Shown here: in pieces, positions 1 through 5,251 of the stretch
Layout: every line of letters begins with the position of its first letter
Numbering within the stretch: position 1 is the stretch's first letter
Assembly: GCA_024699595.1 (NCBI GenBank)
Contig: JAILPG010000348.1
Span: forward strand, 1-5,921
DNA: 5,921 nucleotides
Direction: 5' to 3'
From: Lachnospiraceae bacterium
GTDB lineage: Bacteria > Bacillota_A > Clostridia > Lachnospirales > Lachnospiraceae
Made by a program: the position numbers and the translations under genes
Notes under the pieces: generated by a model
Database searches by the model: none
Told to the model about the DNA's origin: nothing
What the model saw: the letters and a program-made list of their open reading frames with translations, nothing else

Positions 1-79
1 TAGCGTATCTAGCTACACCCTCACAAATCTAAATTATCATAGAAGTTCCATATTTACAGAGAAAATTTCAAAGTCTCGT

Positions 80-214
80 TTATGCTTTTACATCCACCTC
101 GCCGCCTATTATCTTGGCAGTCCTGCGCTGGGAGGCAACCATATCAACCACAACATTAATGGTAGGAACGTTTGGTTGCTTGATAGACCCTCCAAATTTG
201 GAGGGTCGTATTTG
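80..214 (-). other. Short open frame, possible gene remnant
   Basis: A 45-codon stretch on the minus strand is open between an in-frame TAA at 215-217 and a TAA stop at 80-82. Its predicted C-terminal part reads TINVVVDMVASQRRTAKIIG followed by GEVDVKA, which has a protein-like composition. The first ATG is at 140-142, leaving only about 20 residues, and no convincing ribosome site precedes it. The upstream half of the frame overlaps the perfect palindrome at 186-207. It lies beyond the operon terminator. I do not recognise a family. It may be the tail of a decayed gene, a mobile-element end, or chance. Confidence 0.18.
186..207. repeat. Perfect 22-bp palindrome
   Basis: The half-sequence GACCCTCCAAA is followed directly by its exact reverse complement, with no mismatch. 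In RNA it would form a stem with a small AT loop (GACCCTCC paired to GGAGGGTC around AAATTT). Neither side carries a strong T run, although plus-strand GTATTTGTT follows. It could be a weak terminator, a protein-binding palindrome or a hairpin from a mobile-element end. Confidence 0.6.
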
Positions 215-237
215 TTACCGTCCGCACCGCTAAAGTC

Positions 238-260
238 TCCCCACGGTCAAACCATGGGGA
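238..260 (-). repeat. Stem-loop, 10-bp stem with 3-nt loop
   Basis: On the minus strand TCCCCATGGT pairs with ACCGTGGGGA around the loop TTG, with one U-G wobble. Read on the plus strand the same position is a C-A mismatch, so the structure is better as minus-strand RNA. No T tract follows. It lies about 10 nt downstream of the operon terminator's T tract, between that terminator and the palindrome at 186-207. Confidence 0.4.
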
Positions 261-270
261 ATCCGGACAA

Positions 271-299
271 TAAAAAAGGCGTGACCAAAGCCACGCCTT
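271..299 (-). terminator. Rho-independent terminator of the NSS-bioY-GTPase operon
   Basis: On the minus strand AAGGCGTG pairs with CACGCCTT around the 8-nt loop GCTTTGGT, followed by TTTTTTATTG. A GC-rich stem followed by a U tract is the classical intrinsic terminator layout. It lies about 100 nt past the stop codon of the last operon gene, and no other minus-strand gene intervenes, so it is the probable end of that transcript. Confidence 0.8.
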
Positions 300-302
300 C
301 CC

Positions 303-318
303 ATTCTTAAATTCTTAA
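303..318. repeat. Tandem 8-bp direct repeat ATTCTTAA
   Basis: ATTCTTAA occurs twice back to back between the two oppositely directed terminators. It is short and AT-rich, and no function can be assigned. Confidence 0.35.
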
Positions 319-339
319 ACATTACTGTCTTATGACGCT

Positions 340-363
340 CCCAGCTTTACAGCGGGTTTTTTT
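340..363 (+). terminator. Candidate rho-independent terminator, plus-strand orientation
   Basis: On the plus strand CCC, a bulged A, then GCT pair with AGCGGG around the loop TTAC, followed by seven T at 357-363. The stem is only six base pairs with a bulge, but the U tract is strong. It points into the 3' end of the minus-strand operon. It therefore implies a rightward transcript arriving from the left, from a gene outside the window or an unrecognised RNA in 1-340. Confidence 0.5.
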
Positions 364-402
364 AATATCACACGATGTTGGGATCATAAATATTATACAT
401 CT

Positions 403-1353
403 TCAGAAGTATACTACCTCCTCGGCTGCAGGCTCACAGGGCTCCACCGACTCGGCATAAAGTACGGGTGTATCCTGTCCGTACTGTTTGTTAAACACCT
501 TTCCGACCCTTGCCGTGACCATGACGTATTCTTTTTCCTTAAGGTTTCCCACTTTGTCATATTTACAGGGAAGTCCCACAAACTGTATATCAGCGGCGCA
601 GCAGGTCATGGCCATCCTGCCCGGTACAAAAAAGTCGTTCTTTCCGTTCCTCGGCTTTCTGACCATTCCCTTGAACCGTACAGCCTTGCCCGCATAAGAA
701 TCAAGGTTGTCAAAAGTATCAAGATACCATATCCCGTAGTCATCATCCTCTACGGTGATAACATCGGCGTTTATATCATATGGAAGCTCTTCCTTGATGT
801 CGTTGTTGATGGTACCGTCCGCCATTTCAAACATCACCTGCGCTCTTCTGTTTATTGCGCGCACGGTCCTCTTGTAATAGGGAAGATCCATATCATCACT
901 GCATCTGTTGAATACCACAAGATCAGCATAGGTAAACTGCCTTGTCATCATCTGCTTCATATTGTTAAGATATGAATCATAAGTAGCCGCATCTACTGTT
1001 GCAATTCCCTCAGCAAGCACCCAGTGCTCGGGCATAAGCTCCATGGCCGTGTCGGGATCCCAGGTACCGTTATACTCGATCATGACCCTGTCAGGTTTTA
1101 CTTCGTCATCAAGATCATTAAGAGCACCGAAAGTAAAGTCTTCCTCCTCTTCAATAACCTTTAACGTAAACATATTCTCTTTGAGCTCCTGATCGGTAAA
1201 CTCTTCAATACCCTCTTCGCAGACTATGAGAAGCGTCTTAAGACCGTCCTGAAACTGGCCTTCCCTCATGGTTTCCTTTATAAAGCTCGTCTTTCCGCTT
1301 TCAAGAAATCCGGTAAAAAAATATGCCGGTATCTCCTTCTTCTTTTTAAACAT
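403..1353 (-). CDS. CobW/G3E-like P-loop protein fused to a YcgQ/DUF1980-like C-terminal domain
   Basis: This 316-residue protein begins with a CobW-type nucleotide-binding domain. The Walker A loop is GFLESGKTS (residues 15-23), the Walker B-like strand is MIEYNGTW (91-98), and the G4 region is FNRCSDD (148-154). The CxCC metal motif of COG0523 proteins is absent: the equivalent stretch reads CEEG (45-48). The last ~100 residues (about 215-305) resemble the C-terminal domain of the YcgQ/TIGR03943 (DUF1980) family, with the signature RMAMTCCAADIQFVGLP (246-262), where the Cys pair 251-252 could bind metal. The ATG is preceded by TGAGG seven bases upstream, and the gene starts 25 nt after the His-rich GTPase stop, so the two are co-transcribed. 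Family knowledge points to metal homeostasis or cofactor delivery. The specific metal and partner are inference. The P-loop and fold assignment is firmer than the C-terminal family. Confidence 0.85.
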   Translation of the reverse strand: MFKKKKEIPAYFFTGFLESGKTSFIKETMREGQFQDGLKTLLIVCEEGIEEFTDQELKENMFTLKVIEEEEDFTFGALNDLDDEVKPDRVMIEYNGTWDPDTAMELMPEHWVLAEGIATVDAATYDSYLNNMKQMMTRQFTYADLVVFNRCSDDMDLPYYKRTVRAINRRAQVMFEMADGTINNDIKEELPYDINADVITVEDDDYGIWYLDTFDNLDSYAGKAVRFKGMVRKPRNGKNDFFVPGRMAMTCCAADIQFVGLPCKYDKVGNLKEKEYVMVTARVGKVFNKQYGQDTPVLYAESVEPCEPAAEEVVYF

Positions 1354-1378
1354 AATGATGCCTCAGCCTTCCAAACTC

Positions 1379-2482
1379 TTAGATCCCAAACAGTCCGGCA
1401 ACCTCTTTTTCCTTAAGATCCGCACCTATCACACAGAGTCTTCCTGTATAATCCGCAGATCCTTCCCTTATCTCATACTCTCCAGGCGTCAGGTCAAATT
1501 CATACCAGGTCTTTCCATCGGCAGCGGGTACCATTCCTTTGGCTCTTAAAATTGTGCCGTATTCTTTGCTTTCCTCATCGGCAAGTGCCTTAAGGATCTC
1601 CTCAAGCTTATCTTTATCAAATTTGTGGTGAGTCTCCACTCCCCAGCTCTGAAATACCTCATCGGCATGGTGATGGTGATGATGTCCGTGCTCATGATGA
1701 TGATCATGGTGATGGTGCTCATGTTCATGTTCATCCTCATCATCGTCATCGTCGTCATCGTGATGGTGGTGATGATGTTCATGTTCATCTTCATCATTGT
1801 CATCGTCATCATCATGATGGTGGTGATGATGTTCTTCATCCGGAAGATTCTTCATCTCTTCAAGCAGTGAATCGACCAGAGTATGTCCTTTTTCCATCGC
1901 AGAGAGTATCTGGTCTCCCTTTATATCATCCCACGGAGTGGTAATGATCACGGCATCCTTATTATGCTCTCTTAAAAGCTCCATAAGTGCATCAAGCTTC
2001 TCATCACTTAGGTTCTGGGTACGGCTTATGATCACTGTTCCCGCGCTCTCCACCTGATTGTTGAAGAATTCGCCGAAGTTCTTCATATACATTTTAGCCT
2101 TGGTTCCGTCAACAACAGCTACCATTGAATTGATGACAACCGCGGTTTCTTTTTCGTTCACACGCTCAACAGCTTTGGCAACATCCGAAAGCTTGCCGAC
2201 TCCCGAGGGCTCTATTATGATCCTGTCCGGAGCATATTCCTCGATCACTTTTGTAAGAGCTTCCTTAAAATCTCCCACGAGGGAACAGCAGATGCAGCCC
2301 GAGTTCATCTCGGTGATATTGATCCCTGCATCCTTTAAGAATCCTCCGTCTATGCCTATCTCACCGAATTCATTTTCTATGAGCACGATCTTCTGTCCCG
2401 AAAATGACTCGGAAATAAGTTTTTTTATCAGGGTAGTCTTTCCTGCTCCCAGAAAACCCGAAATAATATCTATTTTTGTCAT
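1379..2482 (-). CDS. COG0523 (CobW/ZNG-type) GTPase with large His/Asp-rich metal-binding insert
   Basis: A 367-residue G3E GTPase of the COG0523 metallochaperone family. Visible motifs are Walker A GFLGAGKTT (9-17), the IENEFGEIGIDG switch region (35-46), the metal motif CICC (63-66) and Walker B IIIEPSGVG (88-96). The G4 position reads SRTQ (153-156) instead of NKxD. Residues 218-272 carry 29 His among Asp/Glu, followed by a CobW C-terminal domain (about 276-367) with the conserved RAKGM segment (313-317). Such proteins use GTP hydrolysis to hand metal, often zinc, to client enzymes; the metal here is not proven. A near-perfect AGGAGGTG ribosome site (2488-2495) lies six bases before the ATG, 24 nt after bioY. 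The DNA of the His tract contains a 54-bp duplication. Client and regulator are not identifiable. Confidence 0.93.
   Translation of the reverse strand: MTKIDIISGFLGAGKTTLIKKLISESFSGQKIVLIENEFGEIGIDGGFLKDAGINITEMNSGCICCSLVGDFKEALTKVIEEYAPDRIIIEPSGVGKLSDVAKAVERVNEKETAVVINSMVAVVDGTKAKMYMKNFGEFFNNQVESAGTVIISRTQNLSDEKLDALMELLREHNKDAVIITTPWDDIKGDQILSAMEKGHTLVDSLLEEMKNLPDEEHHHHHHDDDDDNDEDEHEHHHHHHDDDDDDDEDEHEHEHHHHDHHHEHGHHHHHHADEVFQSWGVETHHKFDKDKLEEILKALADEESKEYGTILRAKGMVPAADGKTWYEFDLTPGEYEIREGSADYTGRLCVIGADLKEKEVAGLFGI
1667..1831 (-). repeat. In-frame low-complexity His/Asp repeat with 54-bp period
   Basis: The segment encoding residues 218-272 of the GTPase is built from a unit of six His, a run of Asp and EDEHEH. 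The unit appears at residues 218-236 and again from 236, a period of 18 codons. A third, less regular His-rich stretch follows. The codons are almost all CAT/CAC and GAT/GAC/GAA/GAG, giving CATCAT-like DNA that is prone to slippage and length variation. Confidence 0.85.
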
Positions 2483-2506
2483 AATGACACCTCCTGTAAT
2501 GTAATA

Positions 2507-3061
2507 CTATATATGATTTCTGACTCTCGATGACAGAGCCGTTGCAAGAAAAAGCTTTGCCATATCCGGGATGATGAACGGGAATACACACCATCCCAAA
2601 GCCGTTATCAGGCTTACGGCACCGTTATCCCTTATGTATACTAACATAAACCACGCTGTTCCGAATGCATAACAGATGAAAAGCCCGATGATCATGGCGG
2701 TTATCCTTACGATAAGCTTATCGCCAAACAGCCTTTCCGCTGCCATATATATAAGCGCGATAAAAATGAATCCGATGATATATCCTCCCGTCGGTCCAAG
2801 CAGGCTTCCGATCCCGCCCTTAAAACCCGAGAACACCGGAATACCGATGGCTCCCATCAGGATATATACAAGGATAGAGACCATTCCTCTTTTTCCCGAC
2901 AGAAGCTCTATAACACAGAATACCGCAAAAGTCTGCATGGTAAAAGGAACCGCAGCGGGAATGCTTATCCACGAACAGAGTGCGATAAGCGCCGCACCGA
3001 TCGCCATATATACAAGATCGACTGTGGTAAATCCCTTCTGTTTTGAAACAGTCTTAGTCAT
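2507..3061 (-). CDS. bioY: Biotin transporter BioY, ECF S component
   Basis: A 184-residue integral membrane protein with about six hydrophobic segments, the usual BioY length. Family hallmarks are VPFTMQTFAVF (38-48), GIPVFSGFKGGIGSLLGPTGGY (about 73-94) and the late PDMAKL motif (165-170), with GTAWF at 134-138. BioY captures biotin at the cytoplasmic membrane and normally works with a shared energy-coupling module (EcfA, EcfA', EcfT) encoded elsewhere; no such genes are in this window. The ATG is preceded by GGGAGGG (3068-3074) at six bases. It sits 37 nt after the symporter gene and 24 nt before the His-rich GTPase, so it is an internal operon gene. A BirA-like operator in the operon leader (4508-4538) would fit biotin repression. 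The family call is firm. Confidence 0.95.
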   Translation of the reverse strand: MTKTVSKQKGFTTVDLVYMAIGAALIALCSWISIPAAVPFTMQTFAVFCVIELLSGKRGMVSILVYILMGAIGIPVFSGFKGGIGSLLGPTGGYIIGFIFIALIYMAAERLFGDKLIVRITAMIIGLFICYAFGTAWFMLVYIRDNGAVSLITALGWCVFPFIIPDMAKLFLATALSSRVRNHI

Positions 3062-3098
3062 TTAAATCCCTCCCGGTCTGTAAATATCAGGCTCCATC

Positions 3099-4475
3099 TT
3101 ATATGATCCCGAAAGCCTGCAGTAACAGAACTAACAGAAGCAGTGGAGCAATAAATCTTATCATGACCTTATACAGGTTTTTCCTGCCGAACTTTGATCC
3201 TGTCTTTGTCACTTCATCTATAACATAATCCGGCTTTACGACCCATCCGATAAGTATGCAGGTTCCTATGGCAACGACCGGCATCATTATATTATTGCTC
3301 AGATAATCCATGATATCAAGTATCTGTGCGACTGCGCCGTTTGGAAGCGGAGCTTCGAAATAGAGTTTATTGTAGCCGAGACATACGATCACACCCATTA
3401 CAAGAGCGATCACCGTCTCAACTATGGTCGCTTTGTTTCTCGACATCCCGAAATGATCCATGAAGCTTGATACTATAGCTTCAAGTATGGAGATACAGCT
3501 CGTCAGTGCCGCAAAAATGACCATCAGGAAGAATATAAGTCCTATGATCGTTCCGATCCTGCCCATTTCCATGAATATCTTTGGCATGGATATGAACATA
3601 AGACCGGGGCCTGATGCGCTCATTCCCTCCTGTCCCATGAAGACATAGACTGCGGGGATTATCATTACTCCTGCAAAAAAAGCAACCAGAGTGTCAAATA
3701 TCTCTATCTGGTTAATAGACTTCATGAGGTTGTCATCGTCACGCACATAAGAACCGTAAGCCACCATTATGCCCATGGCTATGCTCAAGGAATAAAACAG
3801 CTGTCCCATCGCATCCATGATGACTACGATAACATCCTTAAAGCTCTTGCCCTCAAGTGAAGGGATGATATATATCTTCAGTCCCTCAAGTCCGGATCTT
3901 GCATCGGTTTTTATCGTAAGAGAAAAGATCGCTATACCCACAACAAGTACTATGAGTACAGGCATAAGTATCTTTGAGACCTTCTCAATTCCCTTATCAA
4001 CACCCATATAAATGATGACAGCCGTCGCAAGCAGGAATATCATCATATAGACTATGGGCTCGGCATCCGCAGTTATAAAAGAGGTAAAATATCCGTCCGC
4101 TGCCGCCGCTTCACCCGAACCGGTCAGAAAAGCGACAAAATATTTGAGCACCCATCCTCCTATCACGCAGTAATACGGGATAATTATCATCGGGACGATA
4201 CAGGCTAACGCACCTATCCATTTAAACTTTGGATTTACGAGCTTATATGCCGTAAGCGGACTCTGCTTTGTCTTTCTTCCTATGGCTATTTCCGTAGTAA
4301 GCAGGGTAAATCCGAAGGTAAGCACTAAGATCAGATATACCACTAAAAACAGTCCGCCGCCATCCTTTGCCGCAAGATACGGAAATCTCCATATATTGCC
4401 GAGTCCTACCGCACTTCCCGCTGCCGCCAGGACAAATCCCAGCGAACTTGTGAAAGAGGTTCTTTTGTTATCCAT
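3099..4475 (-). CDS. Sodium-dependent transporter, neurotransmitter:sodium symporter (NSS/SNF) family
   Basis: A 458-residue membrane protein of the NSS family, which couples Na+ entry to uptake of amino acids or related amines. The signature of TM1 is seen as AAAGSAVGLGNIWRFPYLAAKDGGG (residues 17-41). Gly20, Ala22, Val23 and Asn27 fall at the numbers of the LeuT sodium ligands. The unwound TM6 region is FYSLSIAMG (227-235), and the TM8 segment with FAALTSCIS (321-329) supplies the Na2-type Ser/Thr. I count about 11 hydrophobic spans ending at the C-terminus, as in bacterial Tyt1/MhsT-type members. The AAGGAG ribosome site (4486-4491) is 10 nt upstream. Substrate cannot be read from the sequence. 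It is the first gene of the cluster, and no small MetS-like partner ORF accompanies it. The last codons share a sequence with the leader (see findings). Confidence 0.95.
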   Translation of the reverse strand: MDNKRTSFTSSLGFVLAAAGSAVGLGNIWRFPYLAAKDGGGLFLVVYLILVLTFGFTLLTTEIAIGRKTKQSPLTAYKLVNPKFKWIGALACIVPMIIIPYYCVIGGWVLKYFVAFLTGSGEAAAADGYFTSFITADAEPIVYMMIFLLATAVIIYMGVDKGIEKVSKILMPVLIVLVVGIAIFSLTIKTDARSGLEGLKIYIIPSLEGKSFKDVIVVIMDAMGQLFYSLSIAMGIMVAYGSYVRDDDNLMKSINQIEIFDTLVAFFAGVMIIPAVYVFMGQEGMSASGPGLMFISMPKIFMEMGRIGTIIGLIFFLMVIFAALTSCISILEAIVSSFMDHFGMSRNKATIVETVIALVMGVIVCLGYNKLYFEAPLPNGAVAQILDIMDYLSNNIMMPVVAIGTCILIGWVVKPDYVIDEVTKTGSKFGRKNLYKVMIRFIAPLLLLVLLLQAFGII

Positions 4476-4507
4476 TTCAAAAATACTCCTTTAATATATT
4501 TCTTTCA

Positions 4508-4538
4508 TAGTAAACCTGCTTATCATCGATGTTTACCT
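4508..4538 (-). promoter_or_regulatory. Candidate BirA (biotin operator) site with overlapping promoter
   Basis: On the plus strand TAGTAAACC (4508-4516), 13 nt, then TGTTTACCT (4530-4538) form an inverted repeat. The left arm matches the E. coli bio operator half TTGTAAACC at 8 of 9 positions and the right arm matches GGTTTACAA at 6 of 9. The spacer is shorter than the 16 nt of E. coli. On the minus strand a possible -35 TAAACA (4530-4535), a 17-nt spacer and -10 TACTAT (4507-4512) overlap the repeat and would start RNA about 10 nt before the ribosome site. bioY being in the operon supports the call; it is otherwise untested. Confidence 0.45.
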
Positions 4539-4557
4539 GCATGATCCCAAAGCCTGC

Positions 4558-5070
4558 TTACTTAATGATCTCTACAAAAAACTCGATCAGATCACGGGAA
4601 AGACCTTCATCCGAAAGGATCGCATATGCATAGCCGCCCTGATACCAGGTGGCATTATATATAAGATTGTCATTGCCTCTCAGATCCACGTTGATGCCGT
4701 GCATTTCAGCTGATTCGATCTGGGAATACTCATTATAATCTCCGGAAATATCCTCATTTCCCACACCCTTTCTGATAAGCACGCGGCTTCTTTCATCCTC
4801 GTTTTCTTTGGCATCATAATAGAATACCTGGATCATTTCTTTCTTTACTGCCTGAATGAACGTATCCGGATATCCTTCTATCCTGTCGGGAACCATGATA
4901 TCATAGCCTGCGATCTTTTCCGCATCCTCTATGGTGGCGCAGTCTATCCACGGATTTGCTATATTGGTATTCTTCTCTGTGGAGAATTTTCCCATCAGAT
5001 TATCTAATCCCGCACATCCGGATAAAACAATGCTCATGACAAACGCAACAAATAAGAAGCTTTTTCTCAT
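4558..5070 (-). CDS. Putative lipoprotein, DUF4367-like domain
   Basis: A 170-residue predicted secreted protein. The N-terminus is MRKSFLF, a hydrophobic stretch and the lipobox LSGC, giving a lipid-modified Cys19. A short linker follows, then a compact domain from about residue 40 with WIDCATIEDAEKIAGYDIMVP (41-61), a GYPDTFIQ segment, RKGVGNEDISGDYNEYS (101-117) and a C-terminal helix. The layout resembles DUF4367-type extracytoplasmic domains of Clostridia (inferred from the GY and ISGDYN-like pattern), whose function is not established. The ATG has AAAGGA (5078-5083) seven bases upstream. The gene ends 82 nt before the NSS symporter and has its own candidate promoter, so it is likely a separate transcription unit, though no terminator separates it from the operon. 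Confidence 0.8.
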   Translation of the reverse strand: MRKSFLFVAFVMSIVLSGCAGLDNLMGKFSTEKNTNIANPWIDCATIEDAEKIAGYDIMVPDRIEGYPDTFIQAVKKEMIQVFYYDAKENEDERSRVLIRKGVGNEDISGDYNEYSQIESAEMHGINVDLRGNDNLIYNATWYQGGYAYAILSDEGLSRDLIEFFVEIIK

Positions 5071-5096
5071 ATAGACATCCTTTCTTCCCCTGCCTT

Positions 5097-5124
5097 ATGA
5101 TATCATATCATTCCGTTTTTCAAA
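5097..5124 (-). promoter_or_regulatory. Candidate promoter of the lipoprotein gene
   Basis: On the minus strand TTTGAA (5119-5124), or TTGAAA one base further in, precedes -10 TATCAT (5097-5102) by 16 or 15 nt. The -10 matches the sigma-A consensus at five of six positions. It overlaps the 10-bp palindrome ATGATATCAT (5097-5106). Transcription would start shortly before the ribosome site at 5078-5083. Confidence 0.35.
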
Positions 5125-5171
5125 AGATGCCGGGGGTTTTTGAAGCTTCTCCGGGAGCCGGGAACATTAAG

Positions 5172-5202
5172 TGGCGGCTGACCTTTTTAAGATCAGCCGC
5201 CA
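5172..5202 (-). terminator. Strong hairpin after the DUF4097 gene, weak T tract
   Basis: TGGCGGCTGA (5172-5181) pairs perfectly with TCAGCCGCCA (5193-5202). On the minus strand an inner U-G wobble and CUU/AAG extend the stem to about 14 pairs with a 3-nt loop. It lies about 50 nt past the DUF4097 stop. Only ACTTAATGTT follows on the minus strand, so termination may be partial; it may instead protect the mRNA 3' end. Confidence 0.5.
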
Positions 5203-5251
5203 TCCGATTATTATTCGAAAAAGGAAAAAATGAAAAAGTTTTGATTATATA

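Larger units (their letters stand above)
1..402. other. Non-coding region with hairpin cluster
   Basis: No gene can be supported in these 402 bases. The right part holds the operon terminator (271-299) and an opposing terminator (340-363). The middle holds the stem-loop at 238-260 and the 22-bp palindrome at 186-207. The left part holds the weak open frame 80-214 and AT-rich sequence with a small TAGC/GCTA inverted repeat at 1-15. No tRNA, rRNA or recognisable riboswitch was seen. Confidence 0.55.

Noticed and set aside
186..260. IS200/IS605-type mobile element end with subterminal hairpins
   Set aside because: Hairpins alone are not enough: no transposase or TnpB fragment was recognised and no target-site or guide sequence can be defined, so it is kept only as a possibility under the hairpin cluster.
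392..397. Perfect minus-strand TATAAT just after the last operon gene
   Set aside because: No -35 element is found 16-18 nt upstream and no gene follows before the terminator; AT-rich sequence makes a chance match likely.
1625..1870. Plus-strand ORF rich in Met and Val
   Set aside because: It is the antisense reading of the His/Asp tract; its composition is explained by CAT/GAT codons read on the other strand, and it has no ribosome site.
4476..4557. Zur or Fur box in the operon leader, expected for metal chaperone genes
   Set aside because: No AT-rich palindrome of the Zur or Fur type is visible; the only clear dyad is the GTAAAC/GTTTAC repeat, which fits a biotin operator better.
4476..4557. 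Small MetS-like subunit gene beside the symporter
   Set aside because: Neither flank of the symporter contains a short hydrophobic ORF; the 82-nt upstream and 37-nt downstream gaps are too short.
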